A DNA stretch of 64,000 bases from Deltaproteobacteria bacterium (GTDB lineage: Bacteria > Myxococcota > Myxococcia > Myxococcales > 40CM-4-68-19). How positions within the stretch are numbered: position 1 is the first letter of the stretch; each line of letters begins with the position of its first letter. Shown one piece after another: positions 9,467 to 17,355 of the stretch. The stretch is from the NCBI GenBank assembly GCA_005879535.1, contig VBKI01000066.1, positions 1-64,000 on the forward strand. The letters are read 5' to 3'. A program made the translations under genes and the position numbers. The notes below the pieces were generated by a model. It made no database searches and was not told the origin of the DNA. It saw only the letters and a list, made by a program, of their open reading frames with translations.

Positions 9467-10738
9467 ATGACCGAAGCGCGCGTGTCGGTGACGCTGCCGG
9501 AATACGAGACGGAGCTCGCCGCGAACCAGCGGACGGCGATGCGCTCCGCGGCCTTGCTTGCCGCGCCGATCCTCGTCCTCTTCACCCTGCTCGACCGCGC
9601 AACGGCCCCGCTGCTGTGGATTCCGCTGCTCGCGGCGCGGACGGCCGCAGCCGCCCTGCTCGGGCTCGTCGCCCGCTTCGCACACAGGCTTCCCTCCTCG
9701 TTCCCGCTGGCAGTGGTCTCCGTCGCGGTGATCTGCGCGACCATCGAGGCCGGTGTGTTCGCGACGGGCGGCGCGCAGAGCCCTTACCTGACGTCGAACA
9801 TCGCCGTGCTCGCCGGCGTGGGCATCCTGATGCCCCTCACCGCGCCGCAGGCGGCGATCGTGCAGCTCGTCGGTCTTGGCATCGCCATCGTGCCGCTGCT
9901 CTTCGGCATGCAGCCCGGCGACGCGCTTCCCCTGCTCACGGCCGCTTCCTATCTCGTCACCGTCGCCCTGGTCGCGATCGCCGGCGCGCACCTGCAGGAC
10001 GCGCTCCGGCGAAGAGAGCACCGGGCCCGTGTCGAAGTTGCGCGCCAGATCGGCCTCATCAACCTGGGAACGCTCGCGGGAGGCCTGGCGCACGAGCTGT
10101 CCACGCCGCTGACCTGGGTCAGCGTCGAGCTGGAAAGCCTTGAGATGGACCCGCTGGCCGCATCCGTGCGCGAGAAGGTGCTCGCGGCGCGGGCAGGGAC
10201 CGCGCGCATGCGGGAAGTGCTCATCGCGATGCGGCAGGGCGCGCGATTCGCAGGCGGCGAGCTGCGCGAGGTGATGCTCTGCCACGAGATCGATCTGGCG
10301 CTCACCCTCGTCGCCCAGCGCATGCGCGCCGCCGGCGTGGCGCTCGAGCGCCAGTACGCGCCGGATGTCCCGCTCGTCTCCTGCCAGCCCACGCTCCTCG
10401 GGCAGGTGCTGGTCAATCTCTTGATCAACGCGCTCGATGCCATGCACCAGCAGCAGCACGCGCGCCTGATCGTGCGGGTCCGGGCGGACGGCGCTTTCGC
10501 GTTCGTCGAGGTCGAGGACTCCGGTCCCGGGATTCCCGCGGAGCTGAGGACGCGGATCTTCGAGCCGTTCTTCAGCACGAAGGGAGAGAGCGGGAACGGG
10601 TTGGGGCTCTGGATCTCCTCGGAGATCGCGCGCATGCACGGCGGGGAGCTGGCCGCGCTGCCCGGAGCTCGGGGAGCGCTGTTCCGCCTTTCGTTCCCGC
10701 TGCCGCCGAGCGCGGTGACCTCCGCGCCCCGATCGTAG
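9467..10738 (+). CDS. Membrane histidine kinase with six-helix-type sensor
   Basis: This 423-aa protein is an orphan two-component sensor. Residues 25-175 contain about five or six hydrophobic helices forming an integral membrane sensor with no obvious periplasmic domain. A short coiled linker follows (RRREHRARVEVARQIG). The dimerisation/phosphoacceptor box has His209 in LAHELSTPLTW. The ATPase domain keeps its N box (LGQVLVNLLINALDAM), G1 (DSGPGIP), F box and G2 (NGLGLWISSEIA). The start was taken at the ATG at 9467, since the upstream part of the open frame covers rpsU and yqeY antisense. No response regulator is adjacent; the neighbouring IHF-like gene converges 3 bp away. Confidence 0.88.
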   Translation: MTEARVSVTLPEYETELAANQRTAMRSAALLAAPILVLFTLLDRATAPLLWIPLLAARTAAAALLGLVARFAHRLPSSFPLAVVSVAVICATIEAGVFATGGAQSPYLTSNIAVLAGVGILMPLTAPQAAIVQLVGLGIAIVPLLFGMQPGDALPLLTAASYLVTVALVAIAGAHLQDALRRREHRARVEVARQIGLINLGTLAGGLAHELSTPLTWVSVELESLEMDPLAASVREKVLAARAGTARMREVLIAMRQGARFAGGELREVMLCHEIDLALTLVAQRMRAAGVALERQYAPDVPLVSCQPTLLGQVLVNLLINALDAMHQQQHARLIVRVRADGAFAFVEVEDSGPGIPAELRTRIFEPFFSTKGESGNGLGLWISSEIARMHGGELAALPGARGALFRLSFPLPPSAVTSAPRS

Positions 10739-10741
10739 AGC

Positions 10742-11074
10742 CTACGCCGTGCCGGTCTCGGACTTCGGCGGCGCCGAAGGCTGCTTCTGCGGCGCGTGCG
10801 CCCGGTTCACCCGGTCGCGCAGCTCCTTGCCGGTGCGGAAGAGGATGCCCCGCTTCGGCTTGACGGGGATCACTTCTCCCGTCTTGGGGTTACGCCCGTT
10901 GTACCCCTGGTAGTTCTTGACGTGGAATGCGCCAAGACCGCGAATTTCGATGTTATCGCCCTTGCAGAGGGCCGCTTTCATCGACTCGAAGATCGTCTCG
11001 ATGGTGAGCTCAGCCTGCTTTTGCGTGAGCTGGCGCTTTGCCACCAGAATGGCGATCAGATCGCTCTTCAGCAT
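10742..11074 (-). CDS. IHF/HU family DNA-bending protein
   Basis: This 110-aa protein binds DNA as a dimer and bends it. The core (residues 1-93) is a full HU/IHF fold with the family signature in NIEIRGLGAFHVKNYQGYNG, the beta-arm stretch GRNPKTGEVIPVKPKRG and the C-terminal helix FRTGKELRDRVN. The features fit the IHF-beta type more than HU. A 17-residue Pro/Lys/Ser tail extends beyond the normal end. IHF-type bending commonly helps sigma-54 activators contact polymerase, so it may serve the sigma-54 promoters in this window, though that is inference. Confidence 0.9.
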   Translation of the reverse strand: MLKSDLIAILVAKRQLTQKQAELTIETIFESMKAALCKGDNIEIRGLGAFHVKNYQGYNGRNPKTGEVIPVKPKRGILFRTGKELRDRVNRAHAPQKQPSAPPKSETGTA

Positions 11075-11171
11075 GCATGCACTCCGCGAGGTCCGGCGGT
11101 CGAAAACGTTCGACGGATGGGAACGTTACATGAACGGGGCGGGCGCGGGCAAGCGCCGGAACGCAGGAAAA

Positions 11172-12476
11172 TCAGGCAGGCTTGTGCGCACTTTGCCCCA
11201 CCCCAAGCGGGCGAGGCTCCGGCGTCGAGACGCCCTCGACAGGCGCCGCCTCGAAGAGCCGCACGAGCGATTCGAGCGATTCGCCCAAGGCGGCAGCCGC
11301 GGCTCCGTCCGCACGCGTCAAAGATCGTTGGATGGCGAGGCCGACTTCATCCTCGATGTTCTGGGCGGGGAACCGCAAGGAGGCGCGGCCGGCAGCGCGC
11401 ACTTCGGCGAGCGTGATGCGCGAGGGATCGCGCGACAGCAGCCATCCGCCCTGCTTCGCCTCCACGGCGAGCCCTGCGTCAGCCAGCGCCGCCAGCCCCT
11501 CCCGTACGAGGCGCGACGACGCTCCGAGCTCGCGAACGAGCGCCTGCACCCGGACGGGCGCGCCCCGCTCGCGATGGAGCTGCGCGAGCGCGACGATCGA
11601 GCGCATGACGAACGCCTCCCGGGCCAGCGCCGCCTGCAGCGCGGGATGTGGCTCCGGCTTGCGCGAGGCATCGAGCGCATAGCAGAGGCGGCACCCGATC
11701 AGCGCGATGAACCAGGAGATGTAGATCCAGGTCAGCGTGATGGGAAGGACGGCCACCGAACCGTAGATGCGGTGGACCTGTACCATCCGACCCGACGCCC
11801 AGGCGAAGAGGAACTTCGCCACCTCCCAGGCGCTGCCGGCGACGAACGCGGCGAGCAGCGCCGAGCGCAGGCGGACGCGGGCGTTGGGGATCACCTTGTA
11901 GAGAAACGCAAGCGCCGCGTACGTGATGGCGATCGAGGAAAGCGCCGCCAGCACGTGCAACACCTCGCTGTGGTTCGGGTGGTTGTGCGCGCCGTGCGTC
12001 TCCTGCATCCGGGAGATGGTCCAGGTCACGTAGATGGAGAGCGTGAGGAAGATCGGCCCGAGCGTGAGGAAGGACCAGTACTTGAGCAATCGCTGGACGG
12101 GAGAGCGCGGCTTCCTTACCGCGTAGATGTGGTTGAACGCGCTCTCGATGTTCCAGAGCAGCGAGAGGACCGAGACGAGCAGCACCGCAAAGCCGATGGC
12201 GCCCAGCGTTTTCACCGTGGCCTTGCTGGTGAAGGTGGTCAGCGCGCCGGCAATGGCGGCGCCGGCACCGATGCCGAGCTGCGAATTGACGTAGCCCTGC
12301 ACCCGGTCGTGGATCTGCGCCTCGCCCGTGAAGAGGTCGACGACGCTGTAGAGCACGGCGAGGAGCGGCACCAAGGCAAACAGGGTCAGATAGGTGAGCG
12401 CCGCCGCGCGCAGCGAGATGACCTCGCCCCGGAACCCGCGGCCGACGAGCACCAGCGCGCGGACGAGCCGCCGCAC
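11172..12476 (-). CDS. YihY/UPF0761 family membrane protein with C-terminal winged-helix-like region
   Basis: The protein has 434 aa. Residues 10-285 are the YihY family core (the group once labelled RNase BN), with about six membrane helices. It includes LRAAALTYLTLFALVPLLAV, LLWNIESAFNHIYAVRK and GSVAVLPITLTWIYISWFIAL in three separate segments. The last 135 residues are cytoplasmic. They contain a helix-turn-helix-like block (VQALVRELGASSRLVREGLAAL) followed by a likely wing, resembling the RNase BN C-terminal domain or a MarR-like winged helix. Function is unknown; the family is probably a transporter or scaffold, not a nuclease. Confidence 0.82.
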   Translation of the reverse strand: MRRLVRALVLVGRGFRGEVISLRAAALTYLTLFALVPLLAVLYSVVDLFTGEAQIHDRVQGYVNSQLGIGAGAAIAGALTTFTSKATVKTLGAIGFAVLLVSVLSLLWNIESAFNHIYAVRKPRSPVQRLLKYWSFLTLGPIFLTLSIYVTWTISRMQETHGAHNHPNHSEVLHVLAALSSIAITYAALAFLYKVIPNARVRLRSALLAAFVAGSAWEVAKFLFAWASGRMVQVHRIYGSVAVLPITLTWIYISWFIALIGCRLCYALDASRKPEPHPALQAALAREAFVMRSIVALAQLHRERGAPVRVQALVRELGASSRLVREGLAALADAGLAVEAKQGGWLLSRDPSRITLAEVRAAGRASLRFPAQNIEDEVGLAIQRSLTRADGAAAAALGESLESLVRLFEAAPVEGVSTPEPRPLGVGQSAHKPA

Positions 12477-12535
12477 CGCCGGGAACGAGTGCGCCCGTTC
12501 ACGAAACGCCAGGAAACGGGCTGTGAGGGGGCGGG

Positions 12536-14818
12536 TCAGTCGCCCACCTTCACCGCCGGCGGCTCCTGCGAACGGGCTTCTGCCGCCGCCGGTTGATCCG
12601 GACGCGTCTGCGAGCCGCGATTACCCTCACGCCGGCCGCCGTCGCGCCGTCCCTGGCCGCGCTGGGCCTGCTGCAGATCGGGGCGGCTCCACTTCGCGTG
12701 CAGATCGTACTGCTCGAGGTGGTACTGCGGCTGCGGGCGGACGGTGATGCTCTTGTTGAGCTTCATCATCAACAGGCGCATCGCTTCGCGCTCCGGCCCC
12801 TGCAGCAGCTTCGCCACATCGGGGTGGCAGGAGACCACCAACTGGTCCTCGCGGTGCTTGCCGGCGGCGCGCTGGACCTCGCGCATGATGTCGTACGCCA
12901 TCGTCGTCTTGCTGCGGACGTGGCCGCGGCCGTCGCAGGTGGGGCAGATCTCGGTCGTCAGCCGGGTGATGCTCTCGCGGACGCGCTTGCGCGTCATCTC
13001 CACCAGGCCGATGTCGCTGATCTTGAGGACGTTCGTCTTCGCACGGTCGACGGCCAGCGCTTCCTGGAGGGTCTTGAACACCTTCTCCCGGTTGGCGCCT
13101 TTGTCCATGTCGATGAAGTCGATGATGATGATGCCGCCGATGTTGCGCAGGCGGAGCTGGTACACGATCTCCTTGGCCGCCTCGCAGTTGATCTTGGTGA
13201 TGGTGTCCTCGAGCGACGCGCCGGCGCCCTTCTTGCCGACATAGCGTCCCGAGTTCACGTCGATGGCGACCAGCGCCTCCGTCTGGTCGATGATGATGTA
13301 GCCTCCGCTCTTCAGCCAGACCTTGCGGTTCTGCGCGCGGACCAGCTCCTGCTCGATGCCGAACTCGTCGAAGATGGGCTCCTCGCCGCCGTACAGCTCG
13401 ATGCGCTCCTTCAGCTCGGGAGCCGCCTGCTCGACGAAGGCCCGCACCCGCTCGAACTCGGAACGGTCGTCGATCACCAGCTTCTCCACCTCGTCGGAGA
13501 AGAGGTCGCGGATGCTGCGCAGGATCAGGTCGAGGTCGGGGTGCACGCAGGCGGGAGCCTTCATCGACTCGCGCTTCTTGCCCACCTCGTTCCAGAGCCC
13601 GAGGAGGAACTTGATGTCCGCCGTCAGCTTTTCGCTCGGCTCGTTCTCGGCGACGGTGCGGACGATGAATCCGGTGCCCGGCGGCCGGTAGCGATCGACC
13701 AGCTCGCGCAGTCGCCGCCGCTCCTTCTCGTTCTCGATGCGGCGGGAGATGCCGACGTGATCGACTGTCGGCATGAAGACCAGGTGCCGGCCCGGAAGCG
13801 AGATGTGGCAGGTGATGCGGGCGCCCTTGGTGCCGATGGGGTCCTTCACCACCTGGACGAGGACCTCGTCGCCTTCCTTGAGCAGGTCCTGGATCTGCGC
13901 GCGGTGCTTGCCGTTGCCGTTGCGCTTGTCGCCGTTGCCGCCTCGGCGTTCCTGGCTCTGCCAGGGCTTGCCATTTTCCTGCCGGCGCTCGCCTTTTGGC
14001 TGCTCGGGACGCGCGCTCTCGCCCCCTCTGCGCCGACCGCGGCCTCCGCGGCGCCGCCCCCGTCTGCCTTCGCGCGCGGCTGGACGCTGTTCCGCAGGAA
14101 GCCCACGGGCTCCCGCTTCCGGTGGCGGAGTCGCCGCCTGTTGCTGCGCGGCCTCCGCAGCAGGCTCGCCGCCAGGCGGCGGTTCGGAGGCCTTGGCCTG
14201 CTCCGCCGCCAGCACCTCCTCCGCGGCAGCGTGTGCGGCGTCGGCCTCGTCCAGCTCCTCGTCGTCGTCCTCTTCTTCGTCGTCGAGTGCGTCGTCGGGA
14301 TGCAGGTCGACGATGTCGGCGGGCTCCGCCGTCTGCGCACCGGCCGCGGCTTCCGCGGGAACAGGCTCCGGCGAGGGCGTGGCGACCTCGGCTGGCTCCT
14401 GCGTCGCCGGTGCAGGCGCCTCCTGCGCCGGCTCGGGGACCGCGGCCACTTCGGCGACGGACGGCGGGCTCTCGGCCGCTTGCGGAAGCGGCTCGTCGGA
14501 CGGCTCGGGCAGGTCGTCGGCCTCGAGGGGATCGCCCTCGACGGCGCCTGCCTTGATGTCCATTTCCTCGGAGAAGCCGGGGAAGGTGGGGTCGGAAACG
14601 ATGTCGCCGACGTAGAGGAAGGCTGCCTTGTCGAGGCCGATGTCGACGAACGCGGCCTGCATGCCGGGGAGCACCCGGACTACCCTTCCTTTATAGATGT
14701 TCCCGACTATTCCTTTCTCGTTCTTCCGCTCCAGGTAGTACTCAGAGATCGTCCCTTGCTCGATCAGCGCCACCCGGGTCTCCTGACCCGAGGCGTTGAT
14801 CACGAGGATGTTGGACAT
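12536..14818 (-). CDS. Ribonuclease E/G family endoribonuclease with large insert in the S1 domain
   Basis: This single-strand endoribonuclease acts in mRNA decay and rRNA/tRNA processing. The start at 14818 (MSNILVINASGQE) has AAGGATC about 7 nt upstream. In the 760-aa protein the S1 domain begins at about residue 36 (IVGNIYKGRVVRVLPG) but is interrupted at about 75-307. The inserted low-complexity region is Pro/Glu-rich, then acidic (about 170-200), then Arg/Gly-rich (about 250-300). S1 resumes at GDEVLVQVVKDPIGTKGARI. The catalytic domain follows with VAIDVNSGRYVGKKG, the DFIDMDKGANRE metal site and the zinc-link CPTCDGRGH. The C-terminus is short and basic, ending in an Arg/Gly/Gln-rich tail. 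Confidence 0.93.
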   Translation of the reverse strand: MSNILVINASGQETRVALIEQGTISEYYLERKNEKGIVGNIYKGRVVRVLPGMQAAFVDIGLDKAAFLYVGDIVSDPTFPGFSEEMDIKAGAVEGDPLEADDLPEPSDEPLPQAAESPPSVAEVAAVPEPAQEAPAPATQEPAEVATPSPEPVPAEAAAGAQTAEPADIVDLHPDDALDDEEEDDDEELDEADAAHAAAEEVLAAEQAKASEPPPGGEPAAEAAQQQAATPPPEAGARGLPAEQRPAAREGRRGRRRGGRGRRRGGESARPEQPKGERRQENGKPWQSQERRGGNGDKRNGNGKHRAQIQDLLKEGDEVLVQVVKDPIGTKGARITCHISLPGRHLVFMPTVDHVGISRRIENEKERRRLRELVDRYRPPGTGFIVRTVAENEPSEKLTADIKFLLGLWNEVGKKRESMKAPACVHPDLDLILRSIRDLFSDEVEKLVIDDRSEFERVRAFVEQAAPELKERIELYGGEEPIFDEFGIEQELVRAQNRKVWLKSGGYIIIDQTEALVAIDVNSGRYVGKKGAGASLEDTITKINCEAAKEIVYQLRLRNIGGIIIIDFIDMDKGANREKVFKTLQEALAVDRAKTNVLKISDIGLVEMTRKRVRESITRLTTEICPTCDGRGHVRSKTTMAYDIMREVQRAAGKHREDQLVVSCHPDVAKLLQGPEREAMRLLMMKLNKSITVRPQPQYHLEQYDLHAKWSRPDLQQAQRGQGRRDGGRREGNRGSQTRPDQPAAAEARSQEPPAVKVGD

Positions 14819-14838
14819 CGAAAGATCCTTCTGGCGCG

Positions 14839-15008
14839 GTCGCGCGGATATCGCGCGACGGCGGCGGGGCGCCCGTGGGGCGCCGCTTCGTGAAACCGGA
14901 GAGTGAACCTGGCAGGGCCACCCAGCCTCGCTCATGGCGCCGGAAGCGTCGGAGGTGCGCGGCTGCGCGCCGCCCCCGCCGCCGAAGGCGCATTGAGGCT
15001 TCGGCGGC
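14839..15008 (-). promoter_or_regulatory. Structured 5' leader of the RNase E/G mRNA (two stable hairpins)
   Basis: Two perfect inverted repeats lie in the leader. The first pairs GCCGCCGAAG (14978-14987) with CTTCGGCGGC (14999-15008): 10 bp, 11-nt loop, about 26 nt after the predicted start of transcription. The second pairs GTCGCGCG (14839-14846) with CGCGCGAC (14852-14859) around a 5-nt loop, and abuts the ribosome-binding site. Escherichia coli rne is known to be autoregulated through leader hairpins cleaved by RNase E, so a similar feedback is plausible here. The rest of the 379-bp gap to the next gene holds the promoter and no gene I can see. Confidence 0.5.
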
Positions 15009-15040
15009 TGTAAAAACTACCACCGAAGCAGACAAGGCAC

Positions 15041-15069
15041 AGGGTAGCATCCGGTTTCCCGAGTCGCAA
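15041..15069 (-). promoter_or_regulatory. Candidate promoter of the RNase E/G gene
   Basis: On the minus strand TTGCGA (15069-15064) and TACCCT (15046-15041) are separated by exactly 17 bp. Transcription would start near 15034, giving a leader of about 216 nt. A weaker alternative is TTGTCT (15035-15030) with TACAGC (15012-15007), also 17 bp apart; that would start inside the first hairpin. Confidence 0.4.
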
Positions 15070-15197
15070 GAACCGAGCGCGTGCAGGGCGGGATTTGCCA
15101 CGGAAAAACAGCGGGGCGGCGCCCTGTCCTAGCGCGCCGCCCACCCCCCAAAGAAGGGTCGTTACGGGGAGTTGACGTTCCCCAGTGGCGCCACGGT

Positions 15198-16571
15198 TCA
15201 GCGCCTGTACGTCAGGGGATCGAGATCGTAGCGGCGCAGCCAGCGTTGAACCTGGGTGCGCGCCTTGCCCATCGCCTTGGCGACCGAGGTGACGTTGCCG
15301 CCGTGCTCACGGAGCAAGGAGACGATCTGCTCGCGACGTGCCCGGTCGTCGGCAGAAAGCTGAGCTTCCGACGGGCGGACAGGCGCGGCGGGCGCCGCGG
15401 TCACGGATGGCGGAAGATGTTCGAGCTCGACCACTCCATCCTCCGCGAGGACCGAGGCTCGGGAGAGACACTTCTCCAGCTCGCGGATGTTGCCGGGCCA
15501 GGAATGACGCAGCATCGCGCGACCCGCTTCGGGCGTGAACGTGAGCTTGCCGGCATCGATGCGCCGCAGCAGCCGGGAAAGCAGCAGGCCGAAGTCCTCT
15601 CGCCGCTCGCGCAGCGGCGAGAGGTTCACGGTGAACCCGCACAACCGCATCAACAGATCGTTGCGGAACTTTTCCTGCGCGACCAGGCCCGGCAGGTCGC
15701 GATGCGTCGCGGCGATGACACGCACGTCCACCTTGGTGGGCCGGGTTCCACCGACCGGCATCACCTCTTCCTCCTGCAGTACGCGCAGGAGCGTCGCTTG
15801 CGCCGGCAGCGGAAGGTCGCCGATCTCATCGAGCAGCAGCGTCCCGCCCTCCGCGCTGCGGATCAGTCCCGGGCGGTCTTCCATGGCGCCGGAGAAGGCG
15901 CCCTTGCGGTAGCCGAACATCTCCGATTCCACGAGCGTCGCTGGCAGGGCGCCGCAGTTCACTGGAAGGAACGGACCGGAGCGGCCGGAGAGTTGGTGGA
16001 TCGCCGACGCGATGACCTCCTTGCCGGTACCGGTTTCCCCCTGCAGGAGCACCGGGAGGCGAGACTTCGCGACGGTGCGGACGCGCTCGAGCTCGTTGGC
16101 GAACGAGGGGACAAGGCTTTCCAGGCCTGGGGTCGGCGTTTCCAGTGCCGTCGCCTCGAGCACGTTTCCGGCCTGCGGCAATGCGGTGCGGAAGATGAAA
16201 AAGGTCTGCCCCGCCTCGATCAGTGCGCCATCCGCGATTCCGATCCGATCGACGCGCGAACCATCCAGCAAGGTCCCGTTGCGGGACTTGAGATCTTCGA
16301 GCACCCACTCGCCCAGCACGCGCGAGATGCGCAGATGCTGGCCGGAGACGCGTACGTCGGGGACGTCGACCCGGAGGGCGGACTGCTCGGCGCGGACCGC
16401 GAGCGCCGACCCACGGCCGACCGTCACTTCGTCGGCGCGGCCGAGGCAGATCCGCGCGGCGCCCTCGAGCGGGCGGTCGCACCGCAGCGCGACGAACAAG
16501 TAGGGAGCGTCGCCTCGCCGCGGTTTGGCGACGTGGTTTCCGGTCTGGGTCCCGGGGCGCGTGCGATCCAC
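15198..16571 (-). CDS. FHA-domain sigma-54 activator (enhancer-binding protein)
   Basis: This 457-aa transcription activator replaces the usual receiver with an FHA phosphothreonine-binding domain (about residues 40-115, including VSGQHLRI and SRNGTLLDG), so it probably answers to Ser/Thr kinases. The AAA+ domain (about 150-385) has Walker A GETGTGKE, Walker B GGTLLLDEIGDLP and the arginine-finger region. A C-terminal Fis-type helix-turn-helix reads GNVTSVAKAMGKARTQVQRW. The sigma-54-contacting loop is GAFSGA instead of the canonical GAFTGA. Such FHA-activators are typical of myxobacteria. It stands alone, with 55 bp to the CPBP gene on the same strand. Confidence 0.92.
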   Translation of the reverse strand: MDRTRPGTQTGNHVAKPRRGDAPYLFVALRCDRPLEGAARICLGRADEVTVGRGSALAVRAEQSALRVDVPDVRVSGQHLRISRVLGEWVLEDLKSRNGTLLDGSRVDRIGIADGALIEAGQTFFIFRTALPQAGNVLEATALETPTPGLESLVPSFANELERVRTVAKSRLPVLLQGETGTGKEVIASAIHQLSGRSGPFLPVNCGALPATLVESEMFGYRKGAFSGAMEDRPGLIRSAEGGTLLLDEIGDLPLPAQATLLRVLQEEEVMPVGGTRPTKVDVRVIAATHRDLPGLVAQEKFRNDLLMRLCGFTVNLSPLRERREDFGLLLSRLLRRIDAGKLTFTPEAGRAMLRHSWPGNIRELEKCLSRASVLAEDGVVELEHLPPSVTAAPAAPVRPSEAQLSADDRARREQIVSLLREHGGNVTSVAKAMGKARTQVQRWLRRYDLDPLTYRR

Positions 16572-16626
16572 GGCGCCAGTCTGCCAGAATCAGCGGCGAA
16601 CAGCTTGCCGCCGGCGGTGCACGCCG

Positions 16627-17355
16627 TCAGGCAAGCAGCGCCGGCAGAGCGGCCTGGAGCCACACGTCCGCAGCGCCGTGCGCGACCATCGCGCCCTCCA
16701 GCCCGCGTCGCTTGAACATCCAGCCGAACACGACGCCGGCGATCCCGTTGCCGAGCAGCACGTGGGCGATCACGGCGCCGGTGATCGGAATCCGCGCGAA
16801 CGCAACCGAAGGCAGATGGAGCGCGCCAAAGAGCAACGCCGCGGTCACGTTGCTTGGCCAGAAGGGCGCGCGCACGCCGATGCGTCGCGCCAATGCAAAG
16901 AGCGCGGTGAGCACGCCCCACCGCAGCAGCGTCTCCTCGACGATTCCGCCGTAGAACGCGCTGCTCGCGCGGGTCCAGAAACCCGCGGGCACGGGGTGCG
17001 ACAGTCCCTCCGGCACGGAGGAGCGCAGCATCAGCGCAATCGCGGTGACGGCGATCGCGGTGACGCTGCCCACAGCAGCCGCCTCGATGGCCACGCTGCT
17101 GAAAGCGGACGGACGCTGGCGGCGCTCGGCGAAGGCGCGCAGCCAGGGAGCATCGAGACCCGCGCGCGGCGCAAAGCGCACGCCCGCGTATGCGGCCAGC
17201 GCGCAGAGCACGAGCGCCTGTACACCTTGGAGCGCCAGCAGCGCGGCCGGAGACATGGGCGGGTGTACTGCGCGGATTTCGGCGAGCAAGAACGGCGAGG
17301 CCAGAGCGATGCCGGCGGCGCAGAGCGCGACGAGGAGCGCCCAGGTGCGGTTCAC
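16627..17355 (-). CDS. CPBP family intramembrane metalloprotease
   Basis: This 242-aa multi-pass membrane protein belongs to the CAAX-processing/bacteriocin-immunity (CPBP/Abi) family. The zinc-site motifs are present: Glu140-Glu141 with Arg145 (EETLLR), His180 at the end of FGALH, and His198 with Asn203 (HVLLGN). The start is a GTG at 17355 whose first bases overlap the TGA stop of the radical SAM gene (GTGA), so translation is coupled. The substrate is unknown. A long open frame extends upstream on the same strand, but that part is antisense-style noise over the radical SAM gene. Confidence 0.88.
   Translation of the reverse strand: MNRTWALLVALCAAGIALASPFLLAEIRAVHPPMSPAALLALQGVQALVLCALAAYAGVRFAPRAGLDAPWLRAFAERRQRPSAFSSVAIEAAAVGSVTAIAVTAIALMLRSSVPEGLSHPVPAGFWTRASSAFYGGIVEETLLRWGVLTALFALARRIGVRAPFWPSNVTAALLFGALHLPSVAFARIPITGAVIAHVLLGNGIAGVVFGWMFKRRGLEGAMVAHGAADVWLQAALPALLA

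Noticed and set aside
11085-11110. TCGAA-AACG-TTCGA palindrome before the IHF-like gene as an operator
   Set aside because: A 5-bp inverted repeat of this composition is common in such DNA and no promoter could be aligned with it.
12593-14893. A plus-strand open frame of 766 codons across the RNase E/G gene
   Set aside because: It is the antisense of a certain gene with no domain, start or ribosome-binding site.
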